Assembly (NCBI GenBank): GCA_023053685.1 | Contig: JALIGW010000059.1 | Location: 2,737,501 to 2,801,500, forward strand | Direction of reading: 5' to 3' | Length of the DNA stretch: 64,000 bases | DNA from: Diadophis punctatus similis | Taxonomy: Eukaryota > Chordata > Lepidosauria > Squamata > Dipsadidae | Shown here: in pieces, positions 1 to 10,623 of the stretch | Numbering within the stretch: position 1 is the stretch's first letter | Layout: every line of letters begins with the position of its first letter | Made by a program: the position numbers and the translations under genes | Notes under the pieces: model-generated | Seen by the model: the letters and a program-made list of their open reading frames with translations, nothing else | Told to the model about the DNA's origin: nothing | Databases searched by the model: none

Positions 1-84
1 AAGATCGACCAAGAGTTAGACAAATTGATAAGCCAAGGTATTTTAGAATCGGTCGATCATGTGAAGTGGGAAACCCCCATAGTG

Positions 85-516
85 CAGTGATGGCGAACCT
101 ATGGCACGGGTGCCACAGGTGGCACGCGGAGCCATATCTGCCGGCACACAAGCCGTTGCCCTAGCTCAGCTCCAGCACGCATGTGTGTGCCCACCAGCTG
201 ATTTTTGACTCACACTGAGGCTTTGGGCTTTGGGAGGACGATTTTGGCCTCCGGAGGGCCTCTGGGATGGCGAGGGGGAGTGTTTTCGCCCTCTCCAAGC
301 TCCAAGAAAGCCTCTGGAGCCTGGGGAGGGCAAAAAAAGGTCCTACCAGACCCATTGGAAGTCGGGAAATGGGGGAGTGGGGGGGGTCACTCATGCATGT
401 GCAGGGGGTGGGGCGAGTGGGGGGCTTTAAATTATGGGTGTGGGCACGCACGCACGCGCGATAGCATGCGCACGCACTATTTTGGCACCCGAGGGAAAAA
501 AGGTTCGCCATCACTG
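85..516. mobile_element. hAT-type MITE inserted in gypsy element 1
   Basis: The 432-bp element has perfect 16-bp terminal inverted repeats (85-100 CAGTGATGGCGAACCT and its reverse complement at 501-516). It is flanked by a perfect 8-bp target-site duplication, CCATAGTG, at 77-84 and 517-524. An 8-bp duplication and CAG...CTG ends are diagnostic of hAT transposons. Removing it rejoins the RT reading frame between TPIV and the following TPIK. The interior is GC-rich and has no transposase, so it is non-autonomous. The short ORFs inside it are not genes. Confidence 0.95.
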
Positions 517-3089
517 CCATAGTGACTCCCATTAAAAGCGACGGGTCTATTCACATATGTGCAGACTATAAGTGCACACTCAATAAGGCCTTACAGCAGA
601 GTGCATATCCAGTACCCGTAGTGCAGCATCTGTTGCACACGCTTGGCCCGGGCGCCATTTTCACAAAACTAGATCTTGCGCAGGCGTACCAGCAATTGCC
701 TGTTGATCGCGAGACTGCCGAAGCCCAAACGATAGTTACACACTGTGGGGCATTTAAATGCAATAGGTTCCAATTCGGTGTCAGCGTGGCCCTGGGTATT
801 TTCCAAGGTATCATGGAGAGAGTTCTAAGCAAGCTGCAAGGTGTCATCCCATACTTCGACTACGTATTAATAATGGCCAACTATAAGGTGCAGTTGAGAG
901 AAAGGCTAGAGAGGTGCTTACAAGATTTAGAGCTGCAGGACTGAGGGCTAAAGCCAGCAAGTGCCAGATTGGGGTACCAGAGGTAGAGTTTCTGGGGTAC
1001 CGAATCAACGGATCCGGATTACACCCCACTAAAGACAAAATTAGGGCGATCAGGGAAGCCCTGTGCCCACCAATGGAACTGAGCTCCATGCTTTCATGGG
1101 GCTGTTGAATTTTTACAGCATTTTCTTGGAAAATAAAGCAACCATCGCTGAGCCTTTACACAAACTGCTGTCTAAAACAGCCACGTGGGTCTGGGGACCG
1201 GCGCAGAGTGCTGCATTCAAGGCAGTAAAAAACCTCCTTTCAGAAGAAAGTTTCCTTATTCAATTTAGCGAGACTCTGCCTGTGGTGCTTGTTTGTGACG
1301 CATCACCCTTTGGAGTGGGGGCTGTACTGAGCCACAGACTCCCAAACGGCCGCGAGGCCCCCATTGTCTATTTTTCCAGAACTCTCTCGAGCACCAAAAG
1401 AAATTACAGCCAACTAGACCGTGAAGCCCTTGCCGCTGTAGCCGGAGTCAAGCGGTTTCACGAATAACTATTCGGACGAGACTTTGAGCTGGTCACTGAC
1501 CATAAGCCCTTATTAGGGCTCATAGCGGGAGACAGGCCCACTCCGGCCTCGCTCTCCCCAAGACTGACTAGATGGACAATATTCCTTGCTGCCTATTCCT
1601 ACAGACTAGTCCACCGGCCGGGCAAAGCAATGGGGCACGCCGATGCCCACTGCCGGACTTGGTGGACGACCCCACTCTGGGCATCCCAGTACTTTTAATT
1701 GACTGTGCCGGGCCAGGCTTGATCACATCGGCCGATATTGCAGCCCAATCCGCTAAAGACTCTGACTTTCGCACCATTTTGAACTGGGTATGGAGGGGGT
1801 GGCCACAAGGGCCAGTGAAGCCCGAATTCAAACCTTTCGCACAAAGGCAGCATGAGATATCGGCACAAGGGAGGTGCCTATTGTGGGGCGAATGCATCAT
1901 TGTTCCTCCGGCGCTATGAGAGGATATTCTAAGGTCACCACACGAGGGGCACCCAGGGATCGTTAGGATGAAAACACTGGCACGGAGCTATGTGTGGTGG
2001 CCCAATATGGACAAACACATAGAGGAATGGGTCGCAGGGTGTACCCCGTGCCAGGAATCCAGGGCATCCCCCCCAAATCCCCCATGCATGAATGGGAACA
2101 ACCGAGGCCCCCTTGGTCACGCATTCACATAGATTTCGCGGGTCCGTTCCATGGTCAAACTTTTATGGTAATAATTGATGCATATTCAAAATGGCTTGAA
2201 ATTGTATTGATGTCTAGCACAACCACCGATGCTGTAATTAGAGTGTTAAGGAAACTGTTTGCTACTCATGGGTTGCCGGATGCAATCGTGTCAGACAATG
2301 GGCTGCAACTTACTGCGATGCCATTTGAGGGATTTTTAGCCGGATTGGGAATTAAACACATTGGTAGCTCCATTTCACCCCAGCAGCAATGGACTGGCGA
2401 AACGAACGGTTAGAGCCGCAAAGGAGGCACTAGGCCACCTGGGACCGGGTGATTGGCAGGCCCGAGTCGATTAGTTCTTAACGGTACAACATATTATCCC
2501 TAGTATGGCCACGGGCAAAAGCCCTGCTGAACTATTAATGGGCCGTAAGCTCCAGTCTATCCTCCACAGGTTACACCCTAGTTATTCCAATCACAAAGAA
2601 ACAAACAATCCAGAACAAACAAGAACGTTCAAAATCAAGGACCCAGTGTTCTCAAGGAACTTTGACAAGGGTCCCCTATGGCTACCTGGGGAGATCCTTG
2701 AAATAACAGGGCCAAAATCATATTGGGTAGCCCTAGAATATGGTAGAAAATGGCGGCGCCATATAGACCAACTACGCAGTCGCTGCCCGTTAAATGCTGA
2801 CTGGAGACTAGGGCCTAATGATGATTTCCCTGCAGCTACTACTGGTCTGAGGGAGCCGGTGCACTTATCTGACGAGCCGGAGTCGCCCCCCATCGATAGC
2901 GGCGAGTCAGTTCCAGCCGAGCCGGAGACCACACCCCAGCCGTTCCAGGAGGTTCCACAGATGGTGCCAGAGAGAGAAAACCCGTCCTCTCCGCCCAAAG
3001 CTGACACCCAAACTGAGCTGCGCAGGTCAACTAGAGAGACTAAGCGTCCTGCGTATCTCAACGATTTTGTATGCAAATGTGTTGGGCTA

Positions 3090-3106
3090 AACCAAGGGGG
3101 GAGGGA
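3090..3106 (+). promoter_or_regulatory. Polypurine tract of gypsy element 1
   Basis: A purine-rich run (AAGGGGGGAGGGA) lies directly before the LTR start at 3107, where the primer for plus-strand synthesis is expected. Gypsy A has an equivalent run before its own 3' LTR. Confidence 0.6.
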
Positions 3107-3313
3107 TGTTGTGTCCTGAGATTTGCATGTTAGCTGGGAAGTTTACAGCCAGGTCCTCTCTATTGAATGGGGATTGCTGATCACGGATTGGTTCTTCCCA
3201 GCCGGAGCTCCCTATTTAAACAGGAGCCACCGGCTAGGCTTTTGCTGGAGTTCTCACTTTACTTTAAATAAAAGAGCTGTTGTCACTCATCCTGCCTCCT
3301 GACTCTTCAGTAC
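3107..3313 (+). repeat. 3' LTR of gypsy element 1, left piece
   Basis: The LTR starts TGTTGTGTCCTG, like the LTRs of gypsy A and B (TGTTGTGTTCTG). It has a TATTTAAA box (3211-3218) and an AATAAA near 3267. It is interrupted at 3313 by the chromovirus and continues at 13117-13128, ending CTCAACA. The rejoined length is about 219 bp. Confidence 0.8.
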
Positions 3314-3770
3314 TGATGTGGCTTGCCCGCGTCCCGCGCAGCTGGTCACGGATCCCGAGGCCCGAGAGGCGATTGTGTCGCGGTACCATTGGCCCATGCA
3401 CCTGGCACCCGAGTCCGATAGCGAGGTGGTCGGAGAGGACTCGGTGTCAGAGGCTGAAAGTCAACCAGGGCCTTCTGCACTTCCTGAGGTGCAAATGAGT
3501 GACTCAGGAGAAGAGGAGGAGCCTCTTCTTGATGCTAGAGCACGCAGATAGACTAATCTTGTGGGACTGTTTGCTTTGTTTTGTGCTTGGACTCCGGCCT
3601 GTTGTTAAGAAGTAATTAACAGCTGTGGCTCTGAAAAGGACTTATTTTATGATTTAAGGAACTTTTAAAAGGACACTGCAGCTAAGGAATTATTATTAGT
3701 AAAACAACTTGTGTTTGAGAACAGTTTGTGTGTGCGTATTTCTTGGGGGTCTCGACGCTGGGGCAGAACA
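3314..3770 (+). repeat. 5' LTR of chromovirus (internally deleted)
   Basis: It matches the 3' LTR at 12399-13111 but is about 256 bp shorter, through one internal deletion at the GCAG/ATAGACTAATC junction near 3546-3550. The deletion removes the part holding TATTTAA and the region downstream of it in the 3' LTR. Both LTRs carry the same acidic open frame at their 5' end (3318-3551 here). Confidence 0.88.
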
Positions 3771-3812
3771 GTTTGTCTCCAGCCCAAACCACACACACAA
3801 ACTAAGTTTATC

Positions 3813-3857
3813 ATGGACAAGCTTCGTGATGAAAACGCCCAGCTCCGGCAACACTAG
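3813..3857 (+). pseudogene. Start of chromovirus gag, cut off by L2 insertion
   Basis: ATG at 3813 opens a frame beginning MDKLRDENAQLRQH, 43 bp after the 5' LTR. A stop follows at once where L2 sequence begins. The gag frame resumes after the L2 and its simple-repeat tail, at about 6076. The charged heptad-like start suits a gag N-terminal coiled coil. Confidence 0.75.
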
Positions 3858-3877
3858 CCTTCACTAGGACTTATTTA

Positions 3878-5693
3878 GTGGCGATACGGGCGGCAAAATG
3901 TTCGCATTTTTCCGCACTTATTGCATCCGCTGATTCGCTCCCAGCCGCCCTTTTTAGGGTGACTCGTTCCCTCCTCAATGTAGAGGGAATGGAGGAGCCT
4001 TTACAGGGTAGAGCTGAGGAATTTGTGCAGTTTCTGTCGGATAAAGTCGCTCAGATTCGGATGGACCTGGACTCTGATTGGGCAATTCTGACCGAGACGA
4101 CAGGGGCAGGTCTTAGTCCTGTTGTATGGGATGATTTTGAATCTGTGACCCCTGAGGAAGTGGACAAGGCAATAGGAGCGATGAGTTCCTCCACTTGTTT
4201 ATTGGACCCATGCCCCTCCTGGCTGGTTTCGGCCACCAGGGGGGTGACACGAGGCTGGCTCCAGGTGTTAATCAACGCATCCTTGAGTGAGGGGTCCTTC
4301 CCACAACCTTTAAAGGAAGCGGTTGTGTGACCCCTTCTCAAGAAGCCCTCCCTGGATCCAGCTGAATTAAAAAACTTTTGTCCAGTCTCCAACCTACCCT
4401 TTGTAGGAAAGGTTGTTGAGAAAGTGGTGGCACTTCAACTCCTACGGTTTTGGATGAAACAGATTATCTGGACACTTTTCAATCTGGCTTCAGGCCTGGC
4501 TACAGCACGGAAACTGCTTTGGTCACCATGATGGATGATCTCTGGTGAGCCCAAGATGGGGGTCACTCCTCTATCTTGGTGCTACTTGACCTCTCAGCGG
4601 CTTTCGATACCATCGACCATGGTATCCTTCTGGGACGACTAAGAGAGTTGGGTGTAGGAGGCACCATATTACGGTGGTTCTCCTCCTATCCCTCTGGTCG
4701 ATCGCAGTCGGTGTTAGTAGGAGGACAGAGATCGACCCCTAGGCCCCTCGTTTGTGGGGTGCCTCAGGGTTCGGTCCTCTCTCCCCTCCTATTTAATATC
4801 TACATGAAACCACTGGGTGAGGTCATCCGACGATTCGGGGTGAGGTATCAGCAATATGCGGATGATACCCAGCTTTACATCTCCACCCCGCGTCAATTCA
4901 GTGAAACAGTGGATGTGATGTGCCGGTGCCTTGAAGCTGTGAGGGTCTGGATGGGAGTCAACAAGCTCAGACTTAACCCAGACAAGACCGAGTGGCTGTG
5001 GATATTGCCTCCTAAAGACTATGTCAACTGTCCATCCTTGGCTCTTGGGGGGGAGAAATTGTCCCCCTCAGAACGGATTCGTAATTTGGGTGTCCTCCTA
5101 GATCCACAGCTGAAATTAGAGCAACATTTGACAGCTGTGGCTAGGGGGACCTTCGCACAGTCCGTATGGTGCACCAATTGAGACCCTACTTGGATCGAGA
5201 AGCTCTCCTCACAGTCAATCATGCCCTTGTCACCTCACGATTAGATTATTGCAACGCGCTCTACATGGGGCTACCCCTGAAGAGTGTTCGGAGACTACAG
5301 TTGGTCCAGAATGCAGCCACGCAAGCTATCATGGGTGCACCTAGGTACACCCACACTACACCAATCCTCCGCGAGCTGCACTGGTTACCTATTGGTCTCT
5401 GGACACAATTCAAGGTGTTGGTTATCACCTTTAAAGCCCTACATGGCTTAGGACCAGGTTATCTCCGAGACCACCTTCTGCCACACAGCTCCAAGTGACC
5501 AGTGAGATCCCACAGAGTTGGTCTCCTCCAGGTCCCGTCAGCTAAACAATGCCGGCTGGCGGGCCCGCAGGGGAGGGCCTTCTCTGTGGCTGCCCCAGCT
5601 CTCTGGAACAAGCTACCTCCGGAGATCCGGACTGCCCACACCCTATTGGCCTTCCAAATAGCAGTTAAGACCTGGCTCTTCTGGCAGGCTTGA
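3878..5693 (+). pseudogene. L2 LINE ORF2 remnant (reverse transcriptase), copy a
   Basis: It encodes the RT part of an L2-clade LINE protein. Visible blocks are the pre-RT region (3878-4327), the RT fingers with LLDLSAAFDTIDHGILL (4579-4630), GVPQGSVLSPLLFN, the catalytic QQYADDTQLY (about 4849-4878), and the C-terminal region ending near 5693. The frame is broken by a stop at 4328 (VVRPLL read as VV, stop, PLL; a CGA to TGA change), by a small loss near 4440-4450, by a stop near 4546, by a frameshift near 5163 and by a stop near 5498. No endonuclease domain is present because of 5' truncation. It is inactive. Confidence 0.9.
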
Positions 5694-5855
5694 GGCCATT
5701 GATCTCGCGACTATAATCAGTGAGATCTGGCCATGAAAGGATATGTATGAGTTTTTAAATTGTTTCACTTGTTTTAATTGTTTTTATATTTTATATTTGC
5801 AAGTGTTGTTGAGCCGCCCAGAGTCCTTTTGGGAGTTGGGCAGCATACAAATGCA

Positions 5856-5883
5856 AATAATAAATAAATAAATAAATAAATAA

Positions 5884-5947
<64 letters not shown>

Positions 5948-5957
5948 AAATAAATAA

Positions 5958-6013
<56 letters not shown>

Positions 6014-6025
6014 AAATAAATAAAT
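5856..6025 (+). repeat. AAAT microsatellite (L2 tail)
   Basis: About 170 bp of AAAT units, with occasional AAT interruptions, grow out of the 3' tail of the L2 copy. Confidence 0.95.
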
Positions 6026-6026
6026 A

Positions 6027-6076
6027 GCTAGCTAGCTAGCTAGCTAGCTAGCTAGCTAGCTAGCTAGCTAGCTAGC
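6027..6076 (+). repeat. GCTA microsatellite
   Basis: About twelve perfect GCTA units directly follow the AAAT tract, and gag resumes immediately after. The unit may have been seeded from the target sequence at the insertion site. Confidence 0.95.
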
Positions 6077-7023
6077 AGCAATGGCTGCCCAGCTGGCTCA
6101 GCTTCAAGGCCAGATGGCCCCTCCTGCTCCTGCTCCGAGGAGAACTTGCCCGGTAGCTGTGCCGGATAATTTATTGTTCTTATTGTTCTTATTGTTCTTA
6201 AGTTTAACGCCATAAGTTTAATGGTGATGAAACTATGTTCCCTGCTTTCTTGGGCCAGTGCCATTTGTTTATGGCTTTGCGGCCGGAGGATTTCCGAAAC
6301 GACTGGGACAAAGTGGGGTTTGTGATAAACCTGCTTTCTGGCTCTGCAGCTCGTTGGGCCACGCCCTTGTTAGTGCAGAACAGTCCTCTCCTCCATAACT
6401 TCGGGGGGTTTTGTGCTCATTTGGAGGAGATGTTTGCAGATCCTATCAAGGCCCAAATGGCCACCAGGAAATTAAATAACTTAAAGCAAGGCCGGAAACC
6501 CCTCTGAGAATATATCAGTGAGTTCCGTTTGCTCAGCCAGGACTCGGCCTGGAATGAGGCAGCTATCCTGGATGCGTTCCAGGATGGATTATCGGACAGT
6601 TTACAAGACGAGTTGGCGAGAGTGGACATTCCTCCCACAATGAATGAACTGGTGTGGCTCTGCTTAAGGATCGATGCCAGGTTGGAGGGAAGGAACTCTC
6701 GTCGTGCTGCCCAGGCACCTCCTGTTTCTCCTGGCATCTGGCCGGCCCCAGCTCCACGACCTGCTGCCCAGGCAACTCCTGTCCCTCCTGTTGTTAGGTT
6801 GGCCCCGGCTCCAAGAGAAGAGCCTATGGATCTTGGGGCAGCTAGACCCCGCTTGTCCAGTGCTGAAAAGGACAGACGTCGGGCAGGGGGGTTGTGCTTG
6901 TATTGTGGGGAGCCCAGCCATTTCACCATCTCTTGCCCCAAGAAGGGACGTGGGGCATCTGTTCCTGGTCCAGCTTCACCGTCCCAGCTGGCCCTATCGG
7001 GAAACGGCTGGAGCCCGATCTAG
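6076..7023 (+). pseudogene. Chromovirus gag (main part)
   Basis: Gag of a Sushi-like gypsy element, the capsid and nucleocapsid polyprotein. A glutamine-rich start (AAQLAQLQGQM) is followed by a disturbed stretch with a TTATTGTTC triplet duplication (6171-6198). The capsid part runs from about 6235, with LSGSAARWATPL and LEEMF. A proline-rich linker follows. The nucleocapsid has one CCHC zinc knuckle, CLYCGEPSHFTISC (6895-6936). A stop at 6505 (read in place of an arginine-like position) breaks it. The frame ends at TAG 7021-7023, inside a likely frameshift signal that passes ribosomes into the pol frame. Confidence 0.88.
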
Positions 7024-7042
7024 TGGAAACACTTGGTCGGGC
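6999..7042 (+). promoter_or_regulatory. Predicted -1 programmed ribosomal frameshift signal, gag to pol
   Basis: The heptamer GGGAAAC at 6999-7005 is in the correct phase (G GGA AAC) relative to the gag frame. After a 7-nt spacer (7006-7012) comes a hairpin. GCCCGATC (7013-7020) pairs with GGTCGGGC (7035-7042), with one T-G wobble. A T-T mismatch follows, then AGTG/CACT (7022-7025/7030-7033) closes a GAAA tetraloop (7026-7029). Slipping back one base enters exactly the frame that stays open through protease. The gag stop codon lies inside the stem. Function is inferred from these sequence features alone. Confidence 0.75.
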
Positions 7043-8670
7043 ACGCACCAAGACTGACTCCCGCCCTGCTGGCGTGGATCCTGGACCTCCACGGCATTTG
7101 CTCTTGGAGACCAAGGTCTTTATTGATAACCATGCCCGAGGGATTCCAGCGCATGCCTTGGTGGACTCTGGAGCGACCACGAACTTCATGGACGAGGCGT
7201 TTGCTCTTCATTGTGCCGTTCCCTTGTATCCAGTGGATCCTCCGATGTTGGTCGAGACAATCGATGGTCGGGTGTTGCTGTCCGGTCTGATTAAGGCCAT
7301 CATGCAACCGGTGCGCTTGACCATCGGACGGCATGAGGAGGCCATCCAGTTTTATGTGACGGCAGGACTCCATTTCCCCTTGGTTCTAGGACTGGCGTGG
7401 CTGCGAACTCACGACCCTCGTATTGTCTGGTCCCAGAATTTTATCTCTTTTACCAGTCTGCAGTGCGTGGACCATACGCGCCAAGTCTGCGCAGGCTTGG
7501 TACAAGGCCCCCCCGACAACTCGTTGCTGGCCAACCTCTCAGACTTTGCCGACGTGTTCAGCGAGACAGAGGCAGACCAATTGCCCCCGCACTGACCGTA
7601 TGATTGTCCCATTGACCTGCTCCCAAACACTCCGCTTCCTGTCGGGCACATTTATTCCATGTCGGACCCTGAACTGGCCGCATTACGGGACTTTGTGGAC
7701 AAGAACCTGGCCAGGGGTTTTATCCGACCCTCGTCGCCGCCCTTGTCTGCTCCGGTCCTCTTTGTGAAGAAGAAAAGCGGAGACTTGCGCCTGTGCTGTG
7801 ACTATCGGAAACTTAATGCCATCACAGTGCGCAACCGGTACCCTTTGCCCTTGATCCCCGAACTCATGGAGAGGCTCCGATTGGCGACCATCTTTACGAA
7901 GTTGGACCTGCGCGGCGCATACAACCTGGTGCGGATTCGTGAGGGGGATGAGTGAAAGACAGCGTTTGGGATTTGGTATGGCCATTTTGAGTACACGGTC
8001 ATGCCGTTCGGACTAACCAACGCTCAGGTTGTCTTCCAACACTTCATGAATGATATTTTCTGGGATTTGTTGGACCAGTTTGTCGTGGTTTATCTTGATG
8101 ATATCCTGATTTACTCCACATCCCAGAGAAGTCACCTCCAACACCTCCGCCAGGTCCTGCAGCATCTGAGGGAACACCACCTCTATGCCAAACTGGAGAA
8201 ATGCCAGTTTTACCAGACCACCATTGATTTCTTGGGTCATCGCATTTCTCCAGAAGGCATAGCGATGGATCGTGGCAAGGTTGAGGCCTTGAAAATGTGG
8301 TAACCTACTCGCCGGGTGAAAGACGTCCAGCGACTCTTGGGGTTCGCGAATTATTACCCGACCTTCATCCCGGGGTTCGCTACTCTGACCGCGCCCCTCA
8401 CTCGGCTCTTGCAAAAGAAAGTCCCCTTCCAGTGGGGCGTTCCCAAGCAGCAGGCGTTCCTGGCCTTAACGGAGGCCTTCATGAAAGGAGCCGATCCTCA
8501 AGCACCCAGACCCTCACCTTCCATTCGTGGTGGAGGCGGACACGTCGAACATTGCCGTTGGAGCCGTGCTTCTCCAGACTCGTGAGAATGGCGGTCCTCT
8601 GTTCCCGTGCGCTTACTATTCCAGAACGTTAAACCCATCAGAGTGCAACTACACTATCTGGGAAAAGGAG
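7000..8670 (+). pseudogene. Chromovirus pol, protease to RNase H start
   Basis: The -1 frame carries the aspartic protease (LVDSGATTNF, 7158-7187), then the RT from about 7640. RT motifs include [36 protein letters not shown] and the active site YLDDILIYS (8089-8115). A tether region follows (FLGHRISPEGI), then the RNase H start (YYSRTLNPSECNY). Stops at about 7593, 7953 and 8301 and a frameshift near 8480-8530 inactivate it. The RT catalytic DD is retained. It breaks off in RNase H at WEKE, where L2 copy b is inserted; the rest resumes at about 10624 with [11 protein letters not shown]. Confidence 0.9.
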
Positions 8671-10623
8671 GTTAGTGGCGATATGGGTGGCAAAATGTTT
8701 GCATTTTTCTGTTCTTTTTGCATCTGCCGATTCACGCCCAGCCGCCCTGTATAGGGTGACTCATTCCCTCCTTGCTAAGGGGGGAGACGAGGAGCCCTTA
8801 CAGGGCAGAGCTGAGGAATTCGCTCAGTTTCTGGCGGATAAAGTCACTCAGATTCGGACAGACCTGGACTCCGATTGGACAGGGCAGGCCGAGATGACAG
8901 GGACAGGTCCTAGTCCTGTTATATGGGACGAATTTGAGCCTGTCACTCCTGAGGATGTAGACAAGGCCATAGGAGCGATGAGCTCCTCCACTTGTTTGTT
9001 GGACCCGTGTCCCTCCTGGCTGGTTTCGGCCAGCAGGGAGGTCTCATGTGGCTGGCTCCAGGCAGTAGTGAACGCTTCTTTGAGAGAGGGATCCATGCCG
9101 CAACCCTTAAAAGTTGCGGTGGTGAGGCCCCTCCTCAAGTAGCCTTCCCTGGATCCAGCGGATTTAAAGAACTTTCGTCCAGTCTCCAACCTGCCCCTTG
9201 TGGATAAGGTTGTTGAGACAGTGGTGGCGCTCCAGCTCCTACGGTTATTGGATGACACTGATTATCTAGATCCCTTTCAATCGGGTTTCAGGCATGGCTA
9301 CAGCACGGAAAATGCTTTGGTCACCCTGATGGATGATCTCTGGTGAGCCCGGGATGGAGGTTATTCCTCCATCTTGGTGCTACTTGACCTCTCAGCGGCT
9401 TTCGATACCATTGACCATGGTATCCTTCTGCGGCGACTCAGCGAGTTGGGACTGGGGGGCACCGTTCTGCGGTGGTTCTCCTCCTACCTCTCCGATAGGA
9501 CACAGTCAGTGTTGGCAGGAAGACAGAGGTCGGCCCCTAGGCCCCTGGTTTGCGGGGTTCCGCAGGGCTTGGTCCTCTCGCCTATCCTGTTTAACATTTA
9601 CATGAAACCGCTGGGCGAGATCATCCGATGACACGGGGTGAGGTTCCAGCAATATGTACATTTCCACCCCGTCTCAGTTCAGGGAAGCAGTGGATGTAAT
9701 GTGCTGATGCCTGGATGATGTTAGGGTCTGGATGTGAATGAACAGGCTCAAGCTCAACCCTGACAAGACCGAGTGGCTATGGATACTGCCTCCTAGGGAC
9801 TATGTCGACTGCCCCTCCTTGGTTCTTGGGGGAGAGAAATTAACTCCCTCAGAATGGGTTTGCAATTTGGGTGTTCTCCTAAACCCACAGCTAAAATTGG
9901 ATCAACATCTGTCAGCTGTGGCTAGGGGGACCTTTGCACAGGTTCGCCTGGTGCACCAATTGCGACCCTTCTTGGAGAGGGAGGCCTTACTCATGGTCAC
10001 TCATGCCCTCATCACCTCCCAGCTGGACTACTGTAACACGCTCTACATGGGGCTACCCTTGAAGAGTGTCCGGAGACTGCAACTGGTTCAAAATGCAGCT
10101 GCGCGAGCTGTGGTGGGTGCACCAAGATACACCCACGTAACACCTATCTTCCGCCAGCTGCATTGGCTGCCAATTAGTCTCTGGACGCAATTCAAGGTGT
10201 TGGTTATTACCTTTAAAGCCCTATATGGCTCAGGACCAGGATACCTTCGGGACCGCATCCTACCACATACCTCCCTACGACCGGTTAGGTCCCACAGAGT
10301 CGGCCTCCTCCAGGTCCCGTCAACCAAGCAATGCTGGTTGGCGGGTCTGTGGGGGAGAGTCTTCTCTGTGGCGGCCCCGTCTCTGTGGAACCAATTACTG
10401 CCAGAGATCCGGACTATCCCCTCCTTACTGGCCTTTCGTAAAGCCGTTAAAACCTGGCTCTTCCTGCAGTCGTATGAATGATGGGAAATGTTTTTAATTT
10501 TTATATGTATTTTTAATTTTTTTCTATTGTTGTTTTCTATTGATTGTTCATCTTTATGTTGTACGCCGTCCTGAATCCCCCGGGAGTTGGGCAGCCTATA
10601 AGATCGAACAAATAAATAAATAA
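8671..10623 (+). mobile_element. L2-clade LINE copy b, inside chromovirus RNase H
   Basis: A 5'-truncated L2 copy splits the RNase H coding region between the WEKE and LLAIK codons. It ends in the L2 3' motif (CCCGGGAGTTGGGCAGCCTATA, shortened here) and an AAATAAATAAATAA tail. It starts at nearly the same internal L2 position as copy a, so both may be products of similar 5' truncation. A long TSD is not visible. Confidence 0.88.
8675..10481 (+). pseudogene. L2 LINE ORF2 remnant, copy b, catalytic motif deleted
   Basis: RT region of an L2 LINE. It shows the pre-RT block (8675-9139), LLDLSAAFDTIDHGILL (from about 9377), GVPQGLVLSPILFN, and the C-terminal region from 9738 to 10481. It has stops near 9140 (AAG to TAG), 9343 and 9629 (CGA to TGA). 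Compared with copies a, c and d, about 17 bases are missing near 9653. This joins QQY directly to YIST and removes the ADD of the RT active site, with a frame change. It is therefore catalytically dead regardless of the stops. Confidence 0.9.

Larger units (their letters stand above)
1..3119 (+). pseudogene. Mag-like Ty3/gypsy pol remnant (element 1)
   Basis: This is the 3' part of a gypsy gag-pol gene; the start lies off the left edge. In order it shows the RT N-terminus (about 1-84, then 525-1110), RNase H (about 1250-1700), integrase (about 1930-2480) and a proline/glutamate-rich tail ending at 3119. It aligns closely by eye with the complete gypsy copies at 20969 and 46340, with shared RT stretches such as QQSAYPVP and LDLAQAYQQLPVD. 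The RT active site reads YFDYVLI where the other copies have YFDDVLI, so a catalytic aspartate is lost. Several stops and frame changes (for example near 944, 1100, 1467, 1919 and 2413) break it, and a hAT MITE sits in the RT. It has no chromodomain. It is a dead copy; the assignment to the Mag-like group is by motif recall only. Confidence 0.9.
3858..6025 (+). mobile_element. L2-clade LINE copy a, inside chromovirus gag
   Basis: A 5'-truncated L2-type LINE with the ORF remnant at 3878-5693. Its 3' UTR ends in the GCCGCCCAGAGTCC...TTGGGCAGCATA motif and an AAAT-rich tail. The same 3' end occurs in the three other L2 copies in this window. The left boundary is estimated by comparison with the copy at 14271-16365 and may be off by several bases. 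A clear TSD was not found. Confidence 0.85.

Noticed and set aside
5856..6076. Possible CRISPR-like tandem array
   Set aside because: Units are 4 bp with no spacers; it is a microsatellite at a LINE tail.
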